This document shows positions 1 through 7,520 of a DNA stretch of 54,719 nt, piece after piece. Positions within the stretch are counted from its first letter, which is position 1. Each line of letters opens with the position of its first letter. Under the pieces are notes generated by a model, which searched no databases, was not told the origin of the DNA, and saw nothing but the letters and a program-made list of their open reading frames with translations. Both the position numbers and the translations under genes were made by a program. This DNA is from an uncultured Paracoccaceae bacterium. GTDB taxonomy: Bacteria; Pseudomonadota; Alphaproteobacteria; Rhodobacterales; Rhodobacteraceae. The stretch is taken from positions 1-54,719 of the forward strand of contig CALMSR010000041.1 in NCBI GenBank assembly GCA_937872465.1, in the 5' to 3' direction.

Positions 1-1
1 G

Positions 2-1096
2 CGGCACGGTGTCAGAGCTGCGCCGACACCCGTCGTGCCGCCGAATGCGCGCCTCGGCATCATTGCGGGCCTCGGCATCAGTGCGGCGCTAATCTACGGC
101 CTGCAACGCCCGGACCGGACCGCTGCGCCGGAGGAGCTGATCACCACGGATCGCCGCCAGCCCGCCGATGGCCTCCGCGATCTGCCTGGCAGCTACGATG
201 CAATCCCGCGGCTGGGACCTCCCCTGCCAGGCGATCTCGGTGGTGGCATTCTCGACGCGCAGCAACGGGGACAGCCCATCGCGGCTCCAAGCCTCGCGCC
301 CCCGACCATGGACCCGGCGGAGCAGCAACGGCTTGCGGAACGGGAAGCGGCCCGCGTGAGTGACCTGTTCTTCCAGACGCGGCCCGGAGCGCCCGCGTCC
401 ACCGGGTTCCAGATGCCGGCTGCGGCGCCCGGAGGCGGTTTGGCCGCTACCCCGGAAACCGATCCACGCCAGGCCTTTCTGACCGCGGCGACCGACCGCG
501 GAACGGTCGCGCCCGACCGCATGCAGTCCCCGGCGTCGCCCTGGCTCCTGCAGGCCGGCTCCGTCATCCCGGCCGCGCTGATCACCGGCATTCGCTCCGA
601 CCTGCCAGGTCAGATCACCGCGCAGGTCATCCAGAACGTCTATGACAGCCCGACCGGCAGCCTGCTCCTGATCCCGCAAGGCACCCGCCTGATCGGCGCC
701 TACGACGACAGCGTCACTGTCGGCCAGCGCCGCGTGCTCCTGGTCTGGACGCGGCTGATCTTCCCGGATGGGCGCTCCCTCGTCCTCGAACGCCAGCCCG
801 GGGCGGATGCCGCGGGCTATGCCGGTCTCGAGGACCGCGTCGACAATCACTGGGCCAGCATCCTGCGCGCGGCGGGGCTTTCGACCCTGCTCGCCGTTGG
901 CGCGGAGCTCTCCCTCGACGACGAAGACCGCCTCGCCCGTGCTCTCCGTGACGGGGCCCTGGATACGATCAACGAGGCCGGGCAGCGCATCGTTCAGCGC
1001 CAGCTGGAGGTCGCACCGACCCTCACCATTCGGCCGGGCTTCCCCGTCCGTGTGATCGTCACGCGCGACCTCGTCTTCGCGCCACCCGGAGGCTGA
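2..1096 (+). CDS. trbI: TrbI-like conjugal transfer protein (VirB10 family), 5' end outside window
   Basis: TrbI is the VirB10-like protein that spans the cell envelope and links inner- and outer-membrane parts of the type IV secretion channel. The frame is open to the left edge, so the gene is probably cut by the window; the first internal start is a GTG at 35. A membrane segment (LGIIAGLGISAALIYGL) comes first. The linker then has the TrbI hallmarks LPGSYD and LGPPLPGDLG, and a TrbI/VirB10 beta domain follows (LIPQGTRLIGAYDD, DNHWASILRAAGLSTLLAVG). The DUF2274 gene comes next after an SD GGAGG, as usual. Its N-terminus differs from the truncated trbI at 30504, so this is a second trbI and not the missing half of that gene. 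Confidence 0.9.
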   Translation, partial: RHGVRAAPTPVVPPNARLGIIAGLGISAALIYGLQRPDRTAAPEELITTDRRQPADGLRDLPGSYDAIPRLGPPLPGDLGGGILDAQQRGQPIAAPSLAPPTMDPAEQQRLAEREAARVSDLFFQTRPGAPASTGFQMPAAAPGGGLAATPETDPRQAFLTAATDRGTVAPDRMQSPASPWLLQAGSVIPAALITGIRSDLPGQITAQVIQNVYDSPTGSLLLIPQGTRLIGAYDDSVTVGQRRVLLVWTRLIFPDGRSLVLERQPGADAAGYAGLEDRVDNHWASILRAAGLSTLLAVGAELSLDDEDRLARALRDGALDTINEAGQRIVQRQLEVAPTLTIRPGFPVRVIVTRDLVFAPPGG

Positions 1097-1097
1097 C

Positions 1098-1328
1098 ATG
1101 ACCAAGCTGAAACTCGGCCGCATCCCGGACGACAAGCCGGTGAAGCTGTCCGTGGAACTACCGGCGCAGTTGCATCGCGACCTGATCGCCTATGGTGAAG
1201 TCCTTGGCCGGGAAGCAGGGCACGGGCCGATCGAAGCCAAGAGGCTGGTGGTTCCCATGCTGGAGCGGTTCATCGCGACGGACCGCGGGTTTGCGAAGGC
1301 GCGACGAACGCTCTCGAAACCTGGCTGA
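1098..1328 (+). CDS. DUF2274 family protein following trbI
   Basis: This 76-residue protein belongs to the small DUF2274 family, which habitually follows trbI in alphaproteobacterial trb operons. The characteristic start KLKLGRIPDDKPVKLSVELP and the motif HRDLIAYGEVLGRE are visible. The ATG is preceded by a good ribosome binding site (CGGAGG, 6 bases upstream), and the gene begins just after the trbI stop, so both are in one transcript. The family role is not established; position suggests a part in transfer. It marks the 3' end of a trb operon that lies mostly outside the window. Confidence 0.85.
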   Translation: MTKLKLGRIPDDKPVKLSVELPAQLHRDLIAYGEVLGREAGHGPIEAKRLVVPMLERFIATDRGFAKARRTLSKPG

Positions 1329-1524
1329 CGAAGCGAGGACCATGATCAACGGCTCCGGTCTCTAGAAGAACGAAGCTGGTGTAACCGGACAGCTTGACCA
1401 TCGGTCTGGTGATGGACGGTCGAGATTGGAAACTAGATTCAGTAAGTTATGTGGTATTGCGTGCAGTATTTGTTTACGTTCTGATCGTGCAATATCGCGA
1501 AATATCGTGCTGGCTATGTCGTCA

Positions 1525-2268
1525 CAGGGCGTAGCCGACGTATTTCGGGGCACGCAAGACTTCATTTCGTGAGGCGGCACCGGCGGCAACGGTCTTCCAA
1601 GGCTTAGCATACTTGCGGGGCGGATGACGGCATGTGTGCCGCGGGTGGTGATGGCGTCGTGGCATTTGCCTGTGTCATAGGCACCGTCGGCGGTGACGCC
1701 GCCGATCGGCTCTTGCGTCCGGATCTGGTTGAGCACGTTGGCTAGCACTGTGCATCAAGGATGTGGCTCCCGGTGATCTCGATAGCCCGAACCTCTAAGT
1801 TTCCTTATCAATCCCGAGATGGATCTTGCGTCACACACGCCGTTTGGTGCCGCCACGCGTGCGTGCGTGCCAATTGCCTTCGCCCTCGATCTTGATCCCG
1901 GTGCGATCGATCAACTGGTGCAACGGGCCCTTGGAGCCGCGGTAGGGGATGTTGTCGGCCAAAATCTTCTGGCGCCGAAAAAACGTACTGAAGACAGTCA
2001 TCGTCCAGTCGAAGCCACCCAGCCGCAACAGGCACTCGACGAACCCGGTCATCTGCCAGAGCGCCATGCCGAACAGCACCTTCATCGAAAGGCAAGTCTG
2101 GATGGCGGCATCGCTGTAGTTCCGCTGGCGGCCGCGCCTTCTTGTCCGCGGAGCCTTCCAGCTCATCTCGAGGTTTAACCAGATCTTCAGCGCGTCCTGG
2201 CGCTTGAGCGCTTCATTGTAGGCTGGCCAGTTCCTGATCCTGTAAGTAGGGGGAGGAAGCGTGCTCAT
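1525..2268 (-). pseudogene. Decayed IS5-type (IS903-like) transposase
   Basis: The N-terminal part starts at 2268 (MSTLPPPTYRIRNWPAYNEAL) and reads through the expected NIPYRGSKGPLHQLIDRTGIK block to GGTKRRV near 1831. Frameshifts follow. Pieces of the downstream IS5 sequence then appear in other frames: QDPSRD for the usual KIHLGID, then GGVTADGAYDTGKCHDAI, then a fragment resembling AKPWKTVAAGAASRNEVLRAPKYVGYAL that ends at about 1525 in a stop. The last part, with the catalytic Glu region, is absent. At least two frameshifts plus a 3' truncation make this a dead element. It separates the trbI-DUF2274 tail from the accessory genes. Confidence 0.85.
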
Positions 2269-2287
2269 GCACCCCAGCTAACACGCT

Positions 2288-2306
2288 GGATTCACGAGGT
2301 GAATCC
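2288..2306. repeat. Perfect 8-bp inverted repeat upstream of the IS5 remnant
   Basis: GGATTCAC-GAG-GTGAATCC is a perfect palindrome with a 3-base centre, 20 bases upstream of the transposase start. Its position fits a terminal inverted repeat of the IS. No matching copy was found at the truncated other end near 1400-1525. Confidence 0.45.
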
Positions 2307-2393
2307 CTCACAGGATCTGCAAAAAAAAGGAGCCCTTCGAAGAGCCAAACGCAGACCGGTTTCTGATAGTGGTTCAAATTGGTCGATGCCGTT

Positions 2394-3344
2394 TCAAGGT
2401 CCAACAGAATGTGCCACGAAGGGGAGAGCATGTTTCACGTACCAGACTTCCTCAACCGCGACGTCGATTCTACGCTCTGCCAAGTCGCCGGCGACGGTGC
2501 GCTCTGGGGCCCAGTCGATGTTCGCCTGGCCAGTCAGGTGCACCGCGTCCGAGGTGGCGAAATCGGGGACCAAAATGCCGATACGTCCATCGGACTGGAA
2601 GTTTCCGAGAGTGTTGAAATAGCGGTTGCCGGGAAAATCCGGGAAGGAGAGCGCGCCGTCGCCCCTAACCTCGAGAACCCCAGGAGGCCCGCCGCGATGC
2701 GACACGTCCAGACCCGCACCCGTGCCGCCCGCGGCAGCTTCGCTGTGCGAGGCGATGAAGAAGGTGTCGGCGCGGGCCAGAAGGGACCGGACGTCGGCGT
2801 CGTCCGGCCAGGCAGCCCGACGCGCAATGGGTTCGGCGGTCTGCCGGAACGGTGCGAGGCTTCGCGGCACGATGTATTTCGGGCAGTTTCCGAAGGATTG
2901 GTCGACTGCGATGGCGAGGCCGTTTTCGGACGCCAGCAAGCGTCCGTTCACCCGGTTGCGGCGGCGGGTGGCGAAGTCGATCCCGATGAGCCCGGCTATC
3001 GCGCCGGGTGCTGTCGCCAGCCCCAGGGTCTCCTCCAACGCCGGTCTGGCCCTGAGGTGGAGCTGGCGAGACGAGACCGCCCTGACAAAGCCGGGATCGC
3101 CAGTGGCGAATGTCGCCCAAGGCCGGCCGCGCCGGTCGGTGAGGGCGAGAAATACGGCAGGCAGCGTGGCGAAGAACGCCTGATGCTGTTCCGGCATGGC
3201 GTCCCTGATCGCGCGCGCGGCCATCTCGCGCGCCCGGTGCGGGACGCCTGCCAGGTTCTGCACCGAGATCTCGCCGTCGTGGAATACACCCTGCTCGCGA
3301 CCTGCGCGGCTGCCGCGGCGGTTCGCCCGTTCGCGCAAGGTCAC
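2394..3344 (-). CDS. Pyridoxamine 5'-phosphate oxidase-related flavin-binding protein
   Basis: This 316-residue protein resembles the PNPOx-like split-barrel flavoproteins found beside oxidoreductase genes; substrate unknown. Recognisable parts are an N-terminal MPEQHQAFFATLPAVFLALTD segment, a middle part with NRVNGRL, and the C-terminal barrel strand pattern with GNRYFNTLGNFQSDGRIGIL and HLTGQANIDW. The start is chosen as GTG at 3344 because it overlaps the stop of the upstream cupin gene in a GTGA arrangement, which implies translational coupling. A longer frame up to 3554 exists, but it would run through the cupin gene. It is the last gene of the detoxification operon that runs from 5854 or further upstream. 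Confidence 0.75.
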   Translation of the reverse strand: MTLRERANRRGSRAGREQGVFHDGEISVQNLAGVPHRAREMAARAIRDAMPEQHQAFFATLPAVFLALTDRRGRPWATFATGDPGFVRAVSSRQLHLRARPALEETLGLATAPGAIAGLIGIDFATRRRNRVNGRLLASENGLAIAVDQSFGNCPKYIVPRSLAPFRQTAEPIARRAAWPDDADVRSLLARADTFFIASHSEAAAGGTGAGLDVSHRGGPPGVLEVRGDGALSFPDFPGNRYFNTLGNFQSDGRIGILVPDFATSDAVHLTGQANIDWAPERTVAGDLAERRIDVAVEEVWYVKHALPFVAHSVGP

Positions 3345-4015
3345 GACAGCCCCAAAGGGTTGCGCAGATGTCCCTCCTTCATCCAGACGCGGCACCCCCT
3401 GGCGCCGGCCAGGGCCGACAGCGGCGCGCCGTCGGGCAGGCGCAGCCAGGACCAGCGCCCAAAGCTCTCGCCGCCCTCGGAGAACCCGCCGTCGAGGCAG
3501 AGGATCTCGATGCCGCCGCGCGGCGCAAACTCGATCCGGGCATTCGGGGCCCATTCCTCGACACGCACCAGCTCGCGCTCATCCTCGTGGATCACCCGCC
3601 CGACGGCACCGGGACGCCCAACCAGCGGCGCCATGCTGGGCGTCGTGGTATCGACCACCACATGCCGGTCGTCATCGGATGCGAACTGGCGCAGCTTGAC
3701 GAAGATCGTGCACCCCGGTTCCGAACCCGGCTGGTGGCGCGAGCCCGGGGGGTTGCGGACATATGTGCCGGCGGGAGAGTCACCGTGTTCGTCCTGAAAC
3801 ACACCATCGAGCACCAAAAACTCCTCGCCGCCGTCATGGGTGTGGGGCGAGAAACTGCTTCCGGGGGCGTAGCGCACGATGGTGGTCGCGCGGGCGACTT
3901 CGTCGCCGATCCGGTCGAGCATGAGACGTTCCACCCCCGGCATCGGCGAGGGCACGAAATCCTGCACGGCGGAATGGACGACGGCGCGGCGGGTGAAATC
4001 GGCGTTGAGCTTCAT
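3341..4015 (-). CDS. Cupin-domain protein, ChrR-like
   Basis: A 224-residue protein with two cupin-like halves, similar to the C-terminal cupin of the ChrR anti-sigma family. The first half shows the metal-site pattern PHTHDGGEEFLVLDG and RNPPGSRHQPGSEPGC; the second half (EILCLDGGFSEGG) lacks a clear His cluster. There is no ChrR zinc-binding anti-sigma domain in front, so it is not a classical anti-sigma factor. The start ATG at 4015 overlaps the GST stop (ATGA) and its own stop overlaps the next gene (GTGA). Cupins of this sort sit in oxidative-stress gene sets; the exact activity is open. Confidence 0.7.
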   Translation of the reverse strand: MKLNADFTRRAVVHSAVQDFVPSPMPGVERLMLDRIGDEVARATTIVRYAPGSSFSPHTHDGGEEFLVLDGVFQDEHGDSPAGTYVRNPPGSRHQPGSEPGCTIFVKLRQFASDDDRHVVVDTTTPSMAPLVGRPGAVGRVIHEDERELVRVEEWAPNARIEFAPRGGIEILCLDGGFSEGGESFGRWSWLRLPDGAPLSALAGARGCRVWMKEGHLRNPLGLS

Positions 4016-4662
4016 GCGGCGGCTCCCTGCGCGGAAGGGGTTGGTGGCGTGAGACTGGCATCGGGCACGCGGTAGCCGCGTTGCACGGCGGGGCGGCGAG
4101 CGACCGCCGCGTACCAGCGCGCGACGTGGGCAAACTCCCGCAGATCGATCTTCTGGTGCTCGAACCGCGTCGACCACGGCCAGATCGCCATGTCGGCGAT
4201 GGAATAGTCGCCGGCGACGAACTCGGCCGCGGCCAGCTGCCGGTCGAGCACGCCATAGAGGCGCCGCGCCTCGGTGCCGAAACGCTCGGCGGCATAGGCC
4301 GATTTGCCGGGGCTATAGTGCAGGAAATGGGCGGTCTGGCCTAGGATCGGGCCGAATCCGCCCATCTGCCACATCAGCCATTGCAGCACCTCGGCCCGGC
4401 GCGGCCCGGACGCGGGCAGGAACTGCCCTGTCTTCTCGGCCAGATGGATCAGGATCGCGCCGGATTCGAACATCGTCACGCCCGCGTCGTGATCGACGAT
4501 GGCCGGGATCTTGGCATTGGCGGAAATGGCGGTGAAGGCCGGGTCGAACTGGGCGTTGGCATAGATGTCGATGGGATGCACGCGGTAGGCAAGCCCCATC
4601 TCCTCCAGCCCGATTGCGACCTTGCGGCCGTTCGAGGTACTCCAAGTGTAGAAATCGATCAT
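4012..4662 (-). CDS. Glutathione S-transferase (YfcG/Nu-class like)
   Basis: A 216-residue cytosolic GST. The thioredoxin-fold half starts MIDFYTWSTSNGRKVAIGLEE, where the STSNGRK stretch is typical of YfcG/Ure2p-type bacterial enzymes that use Thr/Asn and not Tyr or Cys. The cis-Pro region (NAKIPAIVDHD) and the glutathione-binding FESGAILIHLAEKTG follow. The C-terminal helical domain ends in a family-typical SIADMAIWPW helix. Such enzymes conjugate or reduce electrophiles and disulfides with glutathione. Both ends overlap neighbours by ATGA, so it is a coupled member of the operon with the nitronate monooxygenase. Confidence 0.88.
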   Translation of the reverse strand: MIDFYTWSTSNGRKVAIGLEEMGLAYRVHPIDIYANAQFDPAFTAISANAKIPAIVDHDAGVTMFESGAILIHLAEKTGQFLPASGPRRAEVLQWLMWQMGGFGPILGQTAHFLHYSPGKSAYAAERFGTEARRLYGVLDRQLAAAEFVAGDYSIADMAIWPWSTRFEHQKIDLREFAHVARWYAAVARRPAVQRGYRVPDASLTPPTPSAQGAAA

Positions 4663-5651
4663 CGTATCAGTCCTATCGGTTCGGGCCAGAGCCGTTCCTC
4701 GGCTCCGGACAGGATGTGACGCGCTTCGCCTGCAATCCGCGTGGCGATTGCGGCCGCAGGTTCGCCGGATTTCACAAGGTCCACCGCCTCGCCGACGATG
4801 ACGGCGGCGGTCGCCGGGTCGCCCTTCATCGCGCCGGCGGCATAGGCGGCGCGGTCGTCCTGCGTCATCGCCCCGGGCGCTTCGGCCCAGCGGCCGTGGA
4901 ACGCGTTGCGGCGGGCGCGGAGCGTCCAGGGCACGGGCCAGTCGAGCCCGCGCGCCAGATCGAAGACCGTGTCGCGGGACGTGTCGTCACCCGAGGTCGC
5001 GACCGCCGCTTCGCGCAGACGGGAATGGGCCAGGGATTCCTCGGCGACATAGAAGGCGGTGCCGCACAGGACGGCATCGGCGCCAAGCATCAGGGCGGCG
5101 GCCATGCCGCGGCCGTCAGCGATGCCGCCCGCAGCCACCAGCGGCGCCGCGCCGATGGCATCGCGCACCGCGGGCACAAGCGCCAGCGTGCCGCGCGCCG
5201 CTCCGTGCCCTCCCGCTTCGGTTCCCTGTGCCACGATAATATCTGCGCCCGCCTCGATCGCCGCGCGCGCGCCCGCCACGGTCTGGACTTGCGCGAAGAG
5301 GGGCACGCCCGCCGCGCGGATGCGCCCGACAAGGGGCGCAAGGTCGCCGAAGGACAGGAAGATCGCCCGGGGTCGGCGCGCCAGTGCGAGGTCAAGTAGG
5401 CCGGGCTGCCGTGCCAGCGCCCAAGTGATGAAACCGACGCCCACGGGCGTATCGCCCGCGGCATCAAACTCGCGAATCAACCAGTCGCGGTCGCCATAGC
5501 CGCCGCCGATGAAGCCGAACCCGCCTGCACACGTCACGGCGGCAGCAAGGCGGCCGCCGCTGACCAGCGCCATCGGTGCCAGGAACAGCGGGGCGGACAT
5601 CCCGAACGGGGTTAGCAGATCATGGCAGGATGGCATCTCGGACTCCGTCAT
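4659..5651 (-). CDS. Nitronate monooxygenase (2-nitropropane dioxygenase family)
   Basis: A 330-residue FMN-dependent TIM-barrel enzyme of the nitronate monooxygenase family, which oxidises toxic alkyl nitronates such as propionate 3-nitronate to keto acids and nitrite. The barrel start PLFLAPMALVSGGRLAAAV, the flavin-binding ADIIVAQGTEAGGHG with the candidate catalytic His149, and the phosphate-binding PLVAAGGIADGRGMAAAL are all visible. The start ATG at 5651 overlaps the stop of the upstream tautomerase (ATGA). An alternative longer frame to 5861 would cover the whole tautomerase gene and is rejected. Confidence 0.85.
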   Translation of the reverse strand: MTESEMPSCHDLLTPFGMSAPLFLAPMALVSGGRLAAAVTCAGGFGFIGGGYGDRDWLIREFDAAGDTPVGVGFITWALARQPGLLDLALARRPRAIFLSFGDLAPLVGRIRAAGVPLFAQVQTVAGARAAIEAGADIIVAQGTEAGGHGAARGTLALVPAVRDAIGAAPLVAAGGIADGRGMAAALMLGADAVLCGTAFYVAEESLAHSRLREAAVATSGDDTSRDTVFDLARGLDWPVPWTLRARRNAFHGRWAEAPGAMTQDDRAAYAAGAMKGDPATAAVIVGEAVDLVKSGEPAAAIATRIAGEARHILSGAEERLWPEPIGLIR

Positions 5652-5854
5652 CGGGCCGCCTGGCGACGGTATTCCTCGACCGGAAGACCGCCGATGCCCC
5701 AGTGCTCCATCTCGACCTCGTCGATCACGACGAAGGTCGTGGTCGGGTTCTTGCCTAGAACATCGACCAGGAGATCGGTCGCACCCTTGATCAAGCGGGC
5801 TTTCTGTTCGGGCGTGGCGCCTTCGCGGGTGATCTTGATATTGACATAGGGCAT
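5648..5854 (-). CDS. 4-oxalocrotonate tautomerase family enzyme
   Basis: A 68-residue tautomerase-superfamily protein. After Met removal the N-terminal Pro (MPYVNIKITREG) is the general base of this family, followed by the typical helix QKARLIKGATDLLVDVLGK and the hairpin FVVIDEVEMEHWGIGG. It is close to the standard 62-residue length. Members isomerise 2-hydroxymuconate or similar unsaturated acids; the specific substrate is unknown. It lies 3 bases after the upstream NTF2-like gene and overlaps the next gene by ATGA, so it belongs to the same coupled detoxification operon. Confidence 0.88.
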   Translation of the reverse strand: MPYVNIKITREGATPEQKARLIKGATDLLVDVLGKNPTTTFVVIDEVEMEHWGIGGLPVEEYRRQAAR

Positions 5855-5857
5855 GGT

Positions 5858-6250
5858 TCACTCCTGCGGTTGCGGCGCAGGGATCAGGTCGTAGTGGAAG
5901 ACCTTGGCGATGATCCGCCAGCCTGCGGCCGTGTCGATGAAACTGAGAAGATCGGTGAAATGGCGCTCGCCGATGGCGCAGCGGGCAACAACCAGCGCCG
6001 CACGGTCGCCCGCCATGATGATTGAGACGATCTCGTCGCGCCGGGGCTCGCCCCGCGCAGCCGGCGGCTCACGCCGGTCCACGATCGGGAAATACTCGTC
6101 GAGACCGAGATTGATCACTTCGCCGCCGGTCGCGCAGACGTAACACGCTCCGGGGGCGAAGACCTGGCCGAGCCTTTCGGTATCGCTGTGATAGAGCCCG
6201 TCGAAATAGAGTTTCATGCGGGCCTCGATCAAGGTTTTCGTGTTTTGCAT
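5858..6250 (-). CDS. NTF2-like (SnoaL/DUF4440-type) protein
   Basis: A 130-residue cone-shaped alpha+beta barrel protein of the NTF2-like superfamily. The pattern begins with a helix (LIEARMKLYFDGLYHSDTERLGQVF), then APGACYVCATGGEVINLGLDEYF, and closes with strands ending GWRIIAKVFHYDLIP, which is typical of the SnoaL-like/DUF4440-type 'putative lumazine-binding' proteins. The start ATG at 6250 was chosen because the sequence further upstream in this frame overlaps the GST gene at 6310-6924. Family members are small-molecule isomerases or stress proteins. It stands between the GST and the tautomerase in the same strand order, about 60 bases after the GST. Confidence 0.7.
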   Translation of the reverse strand: MQNTKTLIEARMKLYFDGLYHSDTERLGQVFAPGACYVCATGGEVINLGLDEYFPIVDRREPPAARGEPRRDEIVSIIMAGDRAALVVARCAIGERHFTDLLSFIDTAAGWRIIAKVFHYDLIPAPQPQE

Positions 6251-6309
6251 CGGGATGCTCCCTTCAAGGCAGGAGGCGGAGCGACCGGCCGGCCGTTCCG
6301 CCCGAAGTC

Positions 6310-6924
6310 TCAGGCAGCGAGGCCTTCGCGCTTCAACGTTTCCAGAACCTTGGGCCGGGCACGGACGCGTTCGATGTAGGCTCGCACATGCGGATAACCC
6401 GAGAGGTCGAACCCAATCAGACCTGCCCATGAGGCGACGACGAAGGTGTAAGTGTCCGCGACCGTGAAATCGCGGCCCATGATGTAGTCGCGGCCGTCTG
6501 AGAGCTTGGCCTCGAGCGCGTCGAAGCGCTTGGCGAGCTTGGCCAGCGCCTGCTCCTTCAGCGCGCCCGCGGGCTTCACCGGCGCGAAGAACGGCCCGAA
6601 GGACTTGTGCAGTTCTGAGGCCGTGTAGTTGAGCTCGGCCTGCAGCCGCACGCGCTCGCGGGTGCCGTTCGCGGGGGCGAGGCTGGTTTCGGGCTTCAGA
6701 TCGGCGACATATTGCAGGATCGCCGGCGCCTCGAGCAGCACCTCGCCATCGTCGAGTTCCAGCGCCGGGACATATCCTAACGGATTGACGCGGCTGTAAT
6801 CGGTCCCACTCTCGGTGGTCTTGTTGGCCAGATCGACCTTTTCGATCAGGTGCTCGATGCCGGCCTCGTTTAGCGCGATATGCACCGACTGCGAACAGAC
6901 GCCGGGGCTGTAGTAGAGTTTCAT
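6310..6924 (-). CDS. gst: Beta-class glutathione S-transferase
   Basis: A 204-residue bacterial beta-class GST. Cys10 (SPGVCSQS) and His106 (ELHKSFGPFF) match the two active-site residues of the Proteus B1-1 enzyme. NPLGYVPAL holds the cis-Pro, EAPAILQYVAD is the glutathione-binding segment, and FTVADTYTFVV is the N-capping box of the C-terminal domain. It conjugates glutathione to electrophiles and has thiol-transferase activity. It is the first gene of the minus-strand operon and diverges from the HxlR regulator at 7060, so it is the likely direct target of that regulator. Confidence 0.92.
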   Translation of the reverse strand: MKLYYSPGVCSQSVHIALNEAGIEHLIEKVDLANKTTESGTDYSRVNPLGYVPALELDDGEVLLEAPAILQYVADLKPETSLAPANGTRERVRLQAELNYTASELHKSFGPFFAPVKPAGALKEQALAKLAKRFDALEAKLSDGRDYIMGRDFTVADTYTFVVASWAGLIGFDLSGYPHVRAYIERVRARPKVLETLKREGLAA

Positions 6925-7001
6925 CTGGGGTCCTTTCCTCTTTCATCCGTTGCCCGCGATGGGCATGAAATATGGATAGGAATGCAGATATCTATTGTAA
7001 A

Positions 7002-7049
7002 TCGAGTTTCCTAAGGTTACCTTCACTTTCGAGTTTCCATTCGGTAACC
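7002..7049. promoter_or_regulatory. Composite repeat operator between gst and hxlR
   Basis: The divergent intergenic region holds two direct copies of TCGAGTTTCC (7002-7011 and 7029-7038, 27 bp apart). Each is followed 3-4 bases later by half of an inverted repeat: GGTTACC (7015-7021) and GGTAACC (7043-7049). HxlR proteins usually bind paired repeats in the promoter between their own gene and the regulated gene, so this is the expected operator. The last copy ends 10 bases before the hxlR ATG. Confidence 0.6.
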
Positions 7050-7059
7050 AGAGGATGCG

Positions 7060-7482
7060 ATGGCACTGAAGATGCGGAGAAACCGGGGGCCCGAGGTACC
7101 GGAAGCCTGTCCGCTTCTCGAATGCATGGCGATTATCGGTGGCGCGTGGACGCCGAACATCATCTGGTATCTGCGCGGCGGTCCGCGGCGGTTCAGCGAG
7201 CTGCGCGCCGACATCCCGCAGATCTCCCCCAAGGTGCTGACGACCCGGTTGCGCGAGCTCGAGGAGTGCGGCGTGATCGACCGGCGAGTGATGCCGACCT
7301 CGCCGCCCTCGGTGGAATACGCGCTCAACGAGCTCGGGCAACGTCTGGTGCCCGCGATCGAGGCGATTGCCGCGGTGGGCGAGGAGCTCAAGCGCCGCGC
7401 TGGCGGCGAGCGCAGTCAGGCTGCGGCGACGCCCCGGCTGAAGCATTTCCGTGCGGCGCGCAGCGCCGAGACCACGGAATAG
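7060..7482 (+). CDS. HxlR family transcriptional regulator
   Basis: A 140-residue winged-helix protein of the HxlR type, which senses electrophiles, quinones or aldehydes and controls an adjacent detoxification operon. The family pattern is clear: CPLLECMAIIGGAWTPNIIWYLRGGPRRFSELRADIPQIS, then KVLTTRLRELEECGVIDR with the recognition helix and wing, then SVEYALNELGQRLVPAI. Cys18 lies near the position of the redox-active Cys in related sensors. The gene diverges from the GST operon across a repeat-rich promoter and ends at a strong terminator hairpin. Confidence 0.92.
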   Translation: MALKMRRNRGPEVPEACPLLECMAIIGGAWTPNIIWYLRGGPRRFSELRADIPQISPKVLTTRLRELEECGVIDRRVMPTSPPSVEYALNELGQRLVPAIEAIAAVGEELKRRAGGERSQAAATPRLKHFRAARSAETTE

Positions 7483-7488
7483 CGGCTT

Positions 7489-7513
7489 GGCCCGGCGGAC
7501 GGACCGCCGGGCC
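7489..7513. terminator. Terminator hairpin between convergent hxlR and ahpD-like genes
   Basis: GGCCCGGCGG-ACGGA-CCGCCGGGCC is a perfect 10-bp stem with a 5-base loop, 7 bases after the hxlR stop and 8 bases before the end of the minus-strand AhpD-like gene. No long T run follows, but its convergent position makes a bidirectional terminator likely. Confidence 0.75.
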
Positions 7514-7520
7514 GATGACG

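Noticed and set aside
2379..3797. 472-codon plus-strand frame over the PNPOx and cupin genes
   Set aside because: It is antisense to two coupled genes; the peptide has no domain features and begins in the promoter-less IS flank.
4659..5861. Longer start for the nitronate monooxygenase at 5861
   Set aside because: The extra N-terminal part would read through the whole tautomerase gene in another frame and is Arg-rich without family similarity; the ATGA start at 5651 fits better.
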